From Flavihumibacter solisilvae (GTDB taxonomy: Bacteria > Bacteroidota > Bacteroidia > Chitinophagales > Chitinophagaceae), in NCBI RefSeq assembly GCF_000814475.1, contig NZ_JSVC01000018.1, forward strand, positions 1-64,000: a DNA stretch of 64,000 nt, in the 5' to 3' direction. Each line of letters opens with the position of its first letter. Positions within the stretch are counted from its first letter, which is position 1. Made by a program: the position numbers and the translations under genes. Below, in pieces: positions 53,594-61,991 of this stretch. A model generated the notes under the pieces. That model searched no databases and was not told the origin of the DNA. It worked only from the letters and a program-made list of their open reading frames with translations.

Positions 53594-54658
53594 TTGAATT
53601 TGCTCAACAGTCTGCTCCGCAAGCCTTTTTTTATAAAACTTCTTCACTGGGAATACTGGTCATTCAATACAGTTTACGGCCCTATCATTCCCATCTGGCT
53701 TGTACTTTGTGCCAGGGCCAGGTCATTTTTCTTTTTTTCCGCTTCAAATCCCACCATCATGAACGGTGGCTTTTTGATGGAGTCGAAGAAGCAGATCTAC
53801 GACCTGCTGCCGGAAGGTTTTTACCCGCGTACTTTATTTTTTGCACTGCCAGCTAAAGGGGAATGCGTGGTAAACGCTGTTCGCACTGCAGGATTGAAAT
53901 ACCCGCTCATTGCAAAGCCCGATGTCGGCGGAAGGGGAAGAGGGGTCCGGAAGGTGAACAACGAAGAAGAGTTGGTTGGCTATAGCCAGGAGTCGGCGCT
54001 TGATTTCCTTGTACAGGAATATGTACCCTTTGCGAACGAAGTAGGAATTTTCTATGTGCGGATGCCGGGCGAAAGCAAAGGGCGCATAACCGGCATAGTG
54101 AGTAAGGAATTTCTTGCGGTAACCGGTGATGGCGTACATAGCATGCGCGAACTGGTGATGCAGGAGAAAAGATTTATCCTTCAGTTGCCCGCGCTTGAAA
54201 TTATGTTTGGAAGCAGGCTGAATGAAGTGTTGCAGGCAGGGGAGAAACGTGAACTGGTTCCATATGGCAATCATGCGCGGGGCGCAAAATTCCTTGATCA
54301 TTCGCATCTCGCGGATGATGCATTGTTAAATGCAATGGATGAGCTTTGCCGGCAGATCGAAGGGTTTCATTATGGAAGGCTGGACATCAGGTTCGAAAGC
54401 TGGGACCTGATGAAGCAGGGCAAATCTTACTCTGTAATAGAACTGAACGGTGCCGGAGCAGAACCGACGCATATGTATGATCCGAAGCATTCGTTGTTCT
54501 TCGCTTGGAAAGAGATCATCCGGCACTGGTACATTTTGTTCCGCATCAGCCGTCGCAATCACAAAAAAGGCATACCTTATATGAGCTTCAGCGAAGGTCG
54601 CAGGATGTTCCGCGAGAACAGCGAATTCGAGAAGAAGATCGCCCGGTTGTATGTTTAG
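53594..54658 (+). CDS. Membrane-associated ATP-grasp ligase
   Basis: 354 residues with a TTG start at 53594 (a second TTG two codons on is equally possible; the first ATG would remove the conserved N-terminus). N-terminal region WEYWSFNTVYGPIIPIWLVL and RSFFFFSASNP is hydrophobic; the ATP-grasp fold follows from about residue 90, with LKYPLIAKPDVGGRGRGVRK as the ATP-binding loop and SVIELNGAGAEPTHMYDP as the metal site. Resembles carboxylate-amine ligases such as D-Ala-D-Ala ligase. The LysE-type exporter gene overlaps its end by 8 bp, suggesting make-and-export coupling. Confidence 0.85.
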   Translation: MNLLNSLLRKPFFIKLLHWEYWSFNTVYGPIIPIWLVLCARARSFFFFSASNPTIMNGGFLMESKKQIYDLLPEGFYPRTLFFALPAKGECVVNAVRTAGLKYPLIAKPDVGGRGRGVRKVNNEEELVGYSQESALDFLVQEYVPFANEVGIFYVRMPGESKGRITGIVSKEFLAVTGDGVHSMRELVMQEKRFILQLPALEIMFGSRLNEVLQAGEKRELVPYGNHARGAKFLDHSHLADDALLNAMDELCRQIEGFHYGRLDIRFESWDLMKQGKSYSVIELNGAGAEPTHMYDPKHSLFFAWKEIIRHWYILFRISRRNHKKGIPYMSFSEGRRMFRENSEFEKKIARLYV

Positions 54659-55445
54659 CTTCATCAAAATTTTCGCTGCAGGAATGGTCATCAGTTTCCT
54701 GGGCAGTCTTCCATTGGGAACGCTGAATATTGCGGCCATGCAGATAGCCGTGCAGGAGACCGTCCGCCGCGCGCTTGCCTATGCCCTCGGGGTTGCCATT
54801 GTAGAGATCCTGTACGTACGCCTGTCGCTTAAAGGAATTGACTGGATCATTGCCAACAGGAAGTTCTTTTATTTTCTTGAATGGGTGACCGTAGTGTTGT
54901 TCCTGGTACTGGCAATTAGCAGTTTCATGGTGTCGCGCCGTGCGGAAAGCAAACAGAAGAACCTGTTGCTGAATAACAAGGTGAACAGGTTCTGGCTCGG
55001 CCTCAGCATGAGTGCTGTAAACCCGGTGCAGATCCCGTTCTGGTTTTTGTGGAGCAGCTACCTGTACAGTACGGGTTTGCTGAAAGCAGACAGCTTTTAT
55101 TTCAATGCTTATACGCTTGGTATCGGGGTGGGAACAGTTACCGGCCTGCTGTTATTTATTTACGGAGGCAAATGGATCGTACAGCGGTTGAACACTGGGC
55201 AGCGGACCATCAACTTTATCGTCGCGCTGGTTTTTTTCGTGTCTGCGATCGTTCAGCTTACGAGGGTGCTCAATAATCCATTGGAGAAGAGACTGAAGAC
55301 GGGGCAGCGATACACACTTCCTGGCGGAGATCTTTCATCATCACATACCCGGTTGGCTCACTGTTGCGGAAATGCAATGTTTCCTGTCCCATCATCTGGT
55401 AACCATGCCGCAGGTAAAACTGCTGCGCACGGGCATTTGGAATAA
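54651..55445 (+). CDS. LysE-family exporter with abnormal C-terminal extension
   Basis: 264 residues; about 215 are the normal LysE/RhtB fold with six helices (start FAAGMVISFLGSLPLGTLNI, later SAVNPVQIPFWFLW, end FIVALVFFVSAIVQL). The last about 50 codons (55297-55445) lie opposite the 3' end of the convergent acetyltransferase gene, read as hydrophilic low-information sequence, and probably result from loss of the original stop. Overlaps the ATP-grasp gene by 8 bp at its start. Transports amino acids or small peptides outward in characterised members. Confidence 0.85.
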   Translation: MFSFIKIFAAGMVISFLGSLPLGTLNIAAMQIAVQETVRRALAYALGVAIVEILYVRLSLKGIDWIIANRKFFYFLEWVTVVLFLVLAISSFMVSRRAESKQKNLLLNNKVNRFWLGLSMSAVNPVQIPFWFLWSSYLYSTGLLKADSFYFNAYTLGIGVGTVTGLLLFIYGGKWIVQRLNTGQRTINFIVALVFFVSAIVQLTRVLNNPLEKRLKTGQRYTLPGGDLSSSHTRLAHCCGNAMFPVPSSGNHAAGKTAAHGHLE

Positions 55446-55845
55446 ATACGTGCAGCCAGCTTCTTTCAAATCCCATGCTCCGGGTACGCTTGTGGGCAAT
55501 GGATAACATTTTGGTTCCCCAGCCGCCACCCCGGATTTCTTCGTCGATATAAAAACGTGATAGCTCGAATCCGCCGCGGTCAAACTTTGCATCGTGCAAG
55601 CTGGGAGGCGCCATTCTCAGGCAGCCTTTGACACCATCGGGCGTATCGAGTACGAGGTAAAACCTGTCGCCCTGCAACATATCGGCATTGACAGGTTCCG
55701 TTGAAAAGAGTTCTTCGCAGATGGCCGTAAGATCTTCCGGGAGGAATCCACTCTCATGGATATACGAAAACCCTGAAATACAAAGCCGGCTGATCGCCTC
55801 CGCATCTGCCATTACGGCTTCCCTGATGGTAAATGCTGTAGTCAT
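55270..55845 (-). CDS. GNAT-family N-acetyltransferase
   Basis: 191 residues. Start TIREAVMADAEAISRL, acetyl-CoA-binding block LSRFYIDEEIRGGGWGTKML (motif A, with RGGGWG), and C-terminal NARAQQFYLRHGYQMMG (motif B) identify the fold. Acceptor unknown. The end of this gene overlaps the convergent exporter reading frame by 176 bp; the conserved GNAT core lies in the overlapping part, so this gene is the functional one there. Confidence 0.93.
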   Translation of the reverse strand: MTTAFTIREAVMADAEAISRLCISGFSYIHESGFLPEDLTAICEELFSTEPVNADMLQGDRFYLVLDTPDGVKGCLRMAPPSLHDAKFDRGGFELSRFYIDEEIRGGGWGTKMLSIAHKRTRSMGFERSWLHVFIPNARAQQFYLRHGYQMMGQETLHFRNSEPTGYVMMKDLRQEVCIAAPSSVSSPMDY

Positions 55846-55869
55846 AAGCGATGAGCCGGCTTTTAATTA

Positions 55870-58503
55870 TCAGAATTGAACACCTTCACCCATGTTCTGG
55901 TCTGCCCGCATGTTCTTTCTCTTGAACAGCGAGGTATCGAATTTACCAAATCTCCAGCTGAAGTTCAGGCGCACAATCTGCGGATCTCGCAGTCTCCAGG
56001 TATTCTGCTCGAAGCCGGGTGATGAGCTGTAAGTGTCGTTGATGTTGGTGCGGAAAATATCGTTGATCGCCAGTGTGATGTTGGCGCGTTTTTCCTTCAT
56101 GAATTCGTAGCGGAGGGCTGCTTCCACCTCGTAGCGTGGACGGATATATCCCTGCGCCGTGGTCTGCGGTGCGCCCCACATTCCACCACCACCGCCACCG
56201 CCGGGCGGAAGAATGGTCTTGGACGTATAGTTACCGGAAAGCTGCAGTGTCAGTTGTTTCGTCAGCTTGATGTTGTTGTTCACCTTAACGAAAAAGCTGG
56301 TGATGGCTTCCTGGTCAGGAATATCCGGCTGGTTCGCATTGATCTTCGACTGGTACAGGTTGAAGTTTGTCACCAGTTCCCAGAAGGTGGTGAGCTTGTT
56401 GCGGCCAATCAGTTCAAGCCCGGTGATGTAACTGTAATCAGCGTTGATATAGCTGATGACAATCTCTTCCTTACCGGTGAACGGGTTGATGTCTTCTACC
56501 TGGTTACGCGTGATCAGGTTTGTGGTATGCTTGTAATAAGTACTTGCAATGAAGCTGTTGCCCGAACCATATTTTTTCTGGTAAGAGAATTCCAGTGATG
56601 CCGTGAACTCCGGCTTCAGGTCAGGGTTACCTCGTGTGAGGTTAAGCGTGTCTGAATAATCGGTGTAAGGGAAAAGCTGGAAGAAATTCGGCCTGTTGAT
56701 CCTTCTTGTGATGTTGAAGGCAAGCTCATCATTGTCATTCAGCTGGTAGGTAAGGAACGCGCTCGGGAAGAAACTGATCGGGAAGCTGTTCCCGTAGTTC
56801 ATCATGGTATCCTTGCTTTCAGGTGGTGCAGTTGTGGTCAGCATTTCACCCTTATACTCCGAACTTTCGGCTCTTAAACCAAGCTGGTAACCAAGCTTGC
56901 TCACTTTGCCGGTGTAAGTCAGGTAACCTGCATAAACACGTTCCGTGTAATCGAATTGTGAAGACAGTTCAGGCACATACATGATCTGGCCGTTATTACC
57001 GATCACACTGATATCGTTTACGCTTTCCTGTTTGCGCGTGATCAGGCGCAGCCCGGTTTCGAATTTTGAAGTCTCGGTGAGCGGGTTTACAAAATCTGTC
57101 TGGAAAGTAAGGTTGCTGTTGTTGCCGTTTCCGGTATTCAGCTGGCCGTACCTGCGGGTGATGTTTCCGTTTGGTCCGTCCAGTACGTTGTTCGCAATAT
57201 TGGTCAGGTTATCGTTCTTGCTTTTATTGAAGTTGAGGTCTGCAGTAAGTTCGCGGCCCGGTTTGGTGAAGAGGCGCTTATAATAAACAGACGAACCCAT
57301 GTTGCGGAACTCACGATCGCCATCTGAAAGCCTGTCGCTGTAATAAGATTTAGTGCCGGTGTTGAACAGGCTGTCTGTACGGATATCGCTCTTGTTGTCG
57401 AACTCGAACTTTCCGCGGACGAGGTTAACAGCGAAGCCGAGGGTGTTCCGGTTGTTCATGAAATAGTCCATGCCTGCACGGCCGAACATAAAGCTGCCTT
57501 CGTTCTCACTGCGGTCATCCTGGTTGAGGTGCGTGTAGGGATCTTTAATAAAGGTGGTACGACTTGTATTACCATCCATGATCGATTTGCGGGTGCGGTA
57601 GTTGGCGCTCGCAAACACGTTCACTTTGCCTTGTTTCAAATTGATATCTGCACCGGCATTTGGTTTTAAGCGGCTGTCAATGCCCGCACGGATGCTGCCG
57701 TTGTAACCTGCCTTGCGGTTCTTTTTCAGCACGATGTTCAGGATTCCAGCGGTTCCGCCCGATGCATCAAATTTTGCTGAAGGGTTGGTGATCAGTTCAA
57801 CGCTTTCGATGGCGTCGGCAGGGATCTGGTCGAGGGTAAGCGTAGTAGGCCTGCCATCCACGAAGATCTGCGGGGCACTGTTACGGAGGGAAACATTCCC
57901 GTCGATATCAACCGAAACGGAAGGGATGTTACGCATCACGTCTTCAGCTGTACCGCCGGCAGAAACGAGGTTCTTGTCCACGTTGTATACTTTCCTGTCA
58001 ATTCCCATCGACATCAGTGGTTTGGATGCGGTTACAGTAACGTTCTCGAGCAGTTTCGGATCTGCTTCGAGTTTGATATTACCGAGGTCTTTGTCCATCG
58101 CACTCATGGCGCGCTGCATATCGCCGCCAGGTTTGAATTCGAATCCAACTTTCTGTTCAATAGTTTTGAACCCGATAGCGGTTACTTTCAGCCGGAAGCT
58201 TGCTGCGATTGGCAGTCCTTCAAAACTGAATTCCCCTCTTTTATCTGTAAGCATACCAGCGATGATGGTATCCTTTCTTTTCTTGCTGAGTGTGTCGAAT
58301 TTGCTTTGGATAAGTTGTACGGAAGCGGCGTCGAGGCCTTTGTTACTGCCCGATGTGCCATCGATGATCCGGCCATAAAAGCGGCCGATATTCATTCCCC
58401 CGCCGGCGCCACGTTGTGCGCCCTGGGGCATTCCGCCCGGAACCTGGGCACTGAGGGTTGTACAGGCCAGGAGGGTAAGGATAAAAAAGATCTGTTTAAT
58501 CAT
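55870..58503 (-). CDS. TonB-dependent outer-membrane receptor (OMP beta-barrel family)
   Basis: 877 residues from the ATG at 58503, signal peptide ending in LSAQ, glycine/methionine-rich stretch (GGMPQGAQRGAGGGM), carboxypeptidase-regulatory-like domain (about 45-130, FYGRIIDGTSG to GFKTIEQKVGF), plug-like domain with TAEDVMRNIPSVSVDIDGNV and QIFVDGRPTTL, and a large C-terminal barrel. A PPGGGGGGG tract lies in a loop of the barrel near residue 765. Matches the outer membrane beta-barrel family related to TonB receptors; no SusD is next to it, so the substrate is not a typical glycan locus. Ligand unknown. Confidence 0.92.
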   Translation of the reverse strand: MIKQIFFILTLLACTTLSAQVPGGMPQGAQRGAGGGMNIGRFYGRIIDGTSGSNKGLDAASVQLIQSKFDTLSKKRKDTIIAGMLTDKRGEFSFEGLPIAASFRLKVTAIGFKTIEQKVGFEFKPGGDMQRAMSAMDKDLGNIKLEADPKLLENVTVTASKPLMSMGIDRKVYNVDKNLVSAGGTAEDVMRNIPSVSVDIDGNVSLRNSAPQIFVDGRPTTLTLDQIPADAIESVELITNPSAKFDASGGTAGILNIVLKKNRKAGYNGSIRAGIDSRLKPNAGADINLKQGKVNVFASANYRTRKSIMDGNTSRTTFIKDPYTHLNQDDRSENEGSFMFGRAGMDYFMNNRNTLGFAVNLVRGKFEFDNKSDIRTDSLFNTGTKSYYSDRLSDGDREFRNMGSSVYYKRLFTKPGRELTADLNFNKSKNDNLTNIANNVLDGPNGNITRRYGQLNTGNGNNSNLTFQTDFVNPLTETSKFETGLRLITRKQESVNDISVIGNNGQIMYVPELSSQFDYTERVYAGYLTYTGKVSKLGYQLGLRAESSEYKGEMLTTTAPPESKDTMMNYGNSFPISFFPSAFLTYQLNDNDELAFNITRRINRPNFFQLFPYTDYSDTLNLTRGNPDLKPEFTASLEFSYQKKYGSGNSFIASTYYKHTTNLITRNQVEDINPFTGKEEIVISYINADYSYITGLELIGRNKLTTFWELVTNFNLYQSKINANQPDIPDQEAITSFFVKVNNNIKLTKQLTLQLSGNYTSKTILPPGGGGGGGMWGAPQTTAQGYIRPRYEVEAALRYEFMKEKRANITLAINDIFRTNINDTYSSSPGFEQNTWRLRDPQIVRLNFSWRFGKFDTSLFKRKNMRADQNMGEGVQF

Positions 58504-58842
58504 TATTACGGTTTTCTCTGAGTGCGGCGAAGTTCTGCATTTGTTCATGACAGTTACCCGACAAATTGATGAATGGTAAGGGGATGTATATATACAGTGC
58601 GATTGTGTCGATAAGTCAATGAGTGAATGAGTCAATAAGTGAATAGGCGACCTGCGACCCTGGGGCGGTCTGCGAATAGGGGAGCCGGTGATACGGCGTC
58701 CTTGCTGATACGGCTATGGGCCGGCGAATAAAGCAATGGGCGAACAAAGCAATTAGTGAATTTGGTGGGTGGCGAAAATAGTACCCGGTTCACAAGTCAA
58801 CTGCTTAAAAAAGATTGAAGAGCAACCGGAAAGGATTACTTA
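58504..58842. repeat. Intergenic region with degenerate 8-bp repeats
   Basis: 339 bp without a gene. 58614-58645 holds four units of AGTSAATR; 58723-58762 holds five related units (GGCGAATA, AAGCAATG, GGCGAACA, AAGCAATT, AGTGAATT). Two-unit copies lie at 4102-4117 and near 14258-14288. The stretch between them is G+C-rich with two GATACGGC words. Confidence 0.65.
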
Positions 58843-59448
58843 TTAACTGGTCGCCAGTGTGATTGCAACTTGTATCAGTCCGATGATGAATCCTAACACG
58901 CCTCCGATCACTTCTACAAACACGAACTCCTTCGACATGATCTGGTGCAGGATCTTTTCCAGTTTGTCGCTGGAGAACCTGCTCACTTTTTCCACTACGA
59001 TATGTTCCAGGTCGAGCTGGTCGCGCAGCCCGGTGGCATATTTTTCCATCATCATAGGGAAGAGTGTACGCAGTTCTTCCATAAAGATTCCTTTCAGCTG
59101 GGTGATCGTCTTTTCGCCAATGAACATGCTCACCATTGGCATCGCTTCCTTTAGTTTCACTTTAAGGAAATTGTCAATATGGTCTTCGACGAAGGGGATC
59201 ATCTGGTCTATGTTCTTCGGGTCGGTGATCTTATGGGAGATATCGTCAAACGAAACCAGTTCTTCACTTACGAGGCGGCCCAGTTTTTCAGCAAATACTT
59301 TCTGGCGTTTGGGGAAGATGCCCTGGAATGTAATGCCGAGGATCTTTTTAGGCTCGCGGGGGTGGAAGAGCATTTTGATTGCGATCCAGTTGGTGAACCA
59401 TCCGATGAATGCGGAGATCAGTGGTATCAGGAAAAGCCAGTAGTTCAT
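58843..59448 (-). CDS. DUF445 family membrane protein
   Basis: 201 residues from the ATG at 59448. N-terminal helix and FIGWFTNWIAIKMLFHPREPK followed by GIFPKRQKVFAEKLGRLVSE are the DUF445 hallmarks; the middle is helical and amphipathic, and a second helix closes the protein (GVLGFIIGLIQVAITLA). Bacterial function unknown. Lies 45 bp after the tRNA-His gene, with a terminator in between. Confidence 0.9.
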   Translation of the reverse strand: MNYWLFLIPLISAFIGWFTNWIAIKMLFHPREPKKILGITFQGIFPKRQKVFAEKLGRLVSEELVSFDDISHKITDPKNIDQMIPFVEDHIDNFLKVKLKEAMPMVSMFIGEKTITQLKGIFMEELRTLFPMMMEKYATGLRDQLDLEHIVVEKVSRFSSDKLEKILHQIMSKEFVFVEVIGGVLGFIIGLIQVAITLATS

Positions 59449-59461
59449 AGAGATAAAAATT

Positions 59462-59484
59462 AAAAACCCCCACCGCAGTGGGGG
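59462..59484 (-). terminator. Terminator of the tRNA-His gene
   Basis: CCCCCAC / GTGGGGG stem (59467-59484) with CGCA loop, T-rich on the minus strand after it. Confidence 0.88.
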
Positions 59485-59492
59485 CCTTTCAG

Positions 59493-59567
59493 GGAGATTG
59501 AGGGGCTTCGAACCCCCGACCCTCAGAACCACAATCTGATGCTCTAACCAGCTGAGCTACAACCTCC
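59493..59567 (-). tRNA. tRNA-His (anticodon GTG)
   Basis: 75 nt cloverleaf: D-loop AGCTCAGCTGGTTAGAGC, anticodon stem TCAGA / TCTGA around TTGTGGT (anticodon GTG), T-arm GGGGGTTCGAAGCCCC. The acceptor stem has the extra G-1 opposite C73 expected of tRNA-His (GGAGGTTG with CAATCTCC). CCA is not encoded. Confidence 0.97.
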
Positions 59568-59577
59568 GTTTCCACTT

Positions 59578-59607
59578 CAAAAATAATTGTTTCAGAAGGG
59601 GTGGCAA
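59578..59607 (-). promoter_or_regulatory. tRNA-His promoter (TTG-N19-TATTTTTG)
   Basis: -7 TATTTTTG at 59578-59585 and TTG at 59605-59607 on the minus strand, 19 bp apart, placing the start a few nt before the tRNA. The TTG belongs to a second TATTTTTG (59605-59612). Confidence 0.6.
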
Positions 59608-59721
59608 AAATAAGTAAAAAAATGAATCACTGCTCAGGCTGTAAAAAAAAATCTGTATTTCCGTTCATCACAATCACATGTTAATTGCCCCGGCCTGCAA
59701 CAAGGCTGGTCATTTAATCGT

Positions 59722-59729
59722 TATTTTTG
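59722..59729 (+). promoter_or_regulatory. -7 element (TATTTTTG) of the tail-specific protease gene
   Basis: Exact TAnnTTTG ending 5 nt before the ATG at 59735; transcript would be leaderless, or have a 21-nt leader if the next ATG is used. Confidence 0.45.
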
Positions 59730-59734
59730 GTACA

Positions 59735-61921
59735 ATGCAAAAACTGGTTGACTTTATGTTTAGTAAAAGAAGCTTACCCGTGCTGGTGATCGTGTTGTGC
59801 TGTGCCCTTTTCATTGGGTTTAGTTCGAGTGGAACAGACAGATCGGCGCCTCCGGGAAAATATGAGAAGATCCTGCATAATATTGGTGATATCCTCCAGC
59901 AGGTCCACTATAGTCCAAAAAAAGTGGATGATGCATTTTCAAAGGAGATCTTCGCTAAATACCTGCCGGCTATCGATGGGGAGAAAAATATCTTTCTCCA
60001 GTCTGACCTGGCTTCCCTGAAAAAGTATGAAACAAAGCTCGATGACGAGATCAATGGCGGAAATGTGGAGTTTGTGCCGGCAGTGTCTGTGATCTTCAAG
60101 AGCAGGGTGCTTGAAGTTGAGCAGCTGGCAAAAGAGATCCTGAGCAAGCCTTTTGAATTCAATACGGACGAGTCCGTTACCATGGACGCTGAAAAGCTTG
60201 ACTTCCCCAAAAATGAGGCTGAAAGAAAAGACCGCTGGCGGAAGCGCCTGAAATACCTGGTGCTGGAAAGATATTCCGATGCATTGGAAACACAGGAGAA
60301 GTCAAAGGGCAAGGCAGGTTTTGTAGCGAAGTCCAACCAGGAACTGGAGCAGGAAGCCCGCGATAAAGTAACTAAGATCACGAACAGGATGTTCGACCGG
60401 CTGAAACTGAAATACAGCGACGACGACAGGTTCAACCAGTATGTGAACGTCGTGACCAATACAATGGACCCCCACACCACTTTCTTCCCGCCGGTTGATA
60501 AACGCTATTTCGATGAGCAGATGAGTGGCCGTTTCTTCGGGATCGGTGCTTCACTGCGCGAAGAAGAAGGCAATATTAAAATTGCTTCCCTGCTGACCGG
60601 AAGTCCAGCCTGGAAAACAGGTGAACTGACTGTTGGTGACGTGGTACTGAAAGTTGCCCAGGGCAACGAGGAGGCTGTTGACCTCACTGGTTTTGCCGTG
60701 GAAGATGCGGTGAAACTGATCAGGGGTAAAAAAGGAACCGAAGTGAAGCTTACTCTTCGCAAGACGGACGGAAGCGTAAAAGTGGTTTCAATTATCCGTG
60801 ATGAAATTGTGCAGGACGAGACCTTTGCCCGCAGCGCAATTGTAGCGAATGGCAAGAGCAAGGTTGGTTATATATTCCTTCCAGAATTTTATGCTGACTT
60901 CGATAACCCGCGTGGAAACCGTTGCGCGGTTGACGTGGCAAAAGAAATTATTAAGCTGAAAGAACAGAAGGTTGATGGCATCATCATGGACCTGCGCAGC
61001 AATGGAGGTGGTTCCCTGTATGATGTGGTGCAGATGGCTGGTCTCTTTATCGAAGAGGGACCGATCGTGCAGGTGAAAGACCGCGATGGTAAACCAAGTG
61101 TTCTGAAAGATCGCGATAAGAGCGTATTATATGATGGTCCGCTTGCAGTTATGGTTAATGAATTCAGTGCTTCTGCGTCTGAAATCTTTGCGGCTGCAAT
61201 CCAGGATTACAAACGTGGTGTGGTGCTTGGCAGTACATCTACTTACGGTAAGGGTACTGTTCAACGCAATATCGGCCTCGATAAAGAAACCGGTATGTTC
61301 TCATCCAACAGTGAACTGGGAACCATCAAACTTACGCTGCAGAAATTCTACCGGATCAATGGTGGATCAACACAGCTGAAAGGGGTGAGTTCCGACATCG
61401 TGATTCCTGACGTACTGGAGAAATCCAAAGTGCGCGAGAAAGATGATCCGGATGCATTGCCATGGGATGAAGTATCAAGATCTCCTTATACAACCTGGAA
61501 GGCTCCGTACGACCTCGCGATGGTGAGCCGCAACAGCCAGACCCGGGTTAACAATAATCCTGCTTTCAACCTGATCAAAACGAATACGGATTGGCTGGCA
61601 GAGCAGAATGATAAAGTGTATTCTCTGAACCTCGCAAAATTCCGTGAGAATAAAAAGAAGATCAGCTCAACTGTGAAGCAGATCGAAACCCTGTACAAAC
61701 TTTCCCGCGAACTTGATGTGGAAAGTGTACCAGGCGATGAAGACCGTTTCGCTTCAGATACCGACAAGCTCGAGCGTTACAAGGCGTGGAAGAAAAACCT
61801 GCGTAACGATATTTATCTCGATGAAGCGATCAATGCTGTGAACGACATGGTGTACCAGAAGAACCTGGCGCAGAGCGGAAAGCAGCAGCCCAGCAGCCTG
61901 AAGGTGAAAGGTGACGACTAA
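59735..61921 (+). CDS. Tail-specific (carboxy-terminal processing) protease, Prc-like
   Basis: About 728 residues from the ATG at 59735 (the ATG at 59756 is an alternative; the ATG at 59678 lies before the -7 element). N-terminal membrane anchor or signal, N-terminal helical TSP domain, PDZ domain (FFGIGASLREEEGNIKIASL to VVSIIRDEI), S41 catalytic domain with MVNEFSASASEIFAAAIQDY and TYGKGTVQ (Ser/Lys dyad), and a C-terminal DUF3340-type region. Degrades or trims periplasmic proteins by recognising nonpolar C-termini. Single gene with a bidirectional terminator. Confidence 0.94.
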   Translation: MQKLVDFMFSKRSLPVLVIVLCCALFIGFSSSGTDRSAPPGKYEKILHNIGDILQQVHYSPKKVDDAFSKEIFAKYLPAIDGEKNIFLQSDLASLKKYETKLDDEINGGNVEFVPAVSVIFKSRVLEVEQLAKEILSKPFEFNTDESVTMDAEKLDFPKNEAERKDRWRKRLKYLVLERYSDALETQEKSKGKAGFVAKSNQELEQEARDKVTKITNRMFDRLKLKYSDDDRFNQYVNVVTNTMDPHTTFFPPVDKRYFDEQMSGRFFGIGASLREEEGNIKIASLLTGSPAWKTGELTVGDVVLKVAQGNEEAVDLTGFAVEDAVKLIRGKKGTEVKLTLRKTDGSVKVVSIIRDEIVQDETFARSAIVANGKSKVGYIFLPEFYADFDNPRGNRCAVDVAKEIIKLKEQKVDGIIMDLRSNGGGSLYDVVQMAGLFIEEGPIVQVKDRDGKPSVLKDRDKSVLYDGPLAVMVNEFSASASEIFAAAIQDYKRGVVLGSTSTYGKGTVQRNIGLDKETGMFSSNSELGTIKLTLQKFYRINGGSTQLKGVSSDIVIPDVLEKSKVREKDDPDALPWDEVSRSPYTTWKAPYDLAMVSRNSQTRVNNNPAFNLIKTNTDWLAEQNDKVYSLNLAKFRENKKKISSTVKQIETLYKLSRELDVESVPGDEDRFASDTDKLERYKAWKKNLRNDIYLDEAINAVNDMVYQKNLAQSGKQQPSSLKVKGDD

Positions 61922-61954
61922 ACGAGTTCTATAGACCAGGATCATGACCTGAAC

Positions 61955-61984
61955 AAAAAAGCAACCTTACGGGGTTGCTTTTTT
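61955..61984. terminator. Bidirectional terminator
   Basis: AAAAAAGCAACC and GGTTGCTTTTTT around a short loop; serves the protease gene and the convergent DinB gene. Confidence 0.9.
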
Positions 61985-61991
61985 ATTTGAA

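Noticed and set aside
56160-56220. Poly-glycine coding tract as a DNA repeat or CRISPR-like array
   Set aside because: It is an in-frame glycine run within the TonB-type receptor; no repeat-spacer pattern exists anywhere in the window.
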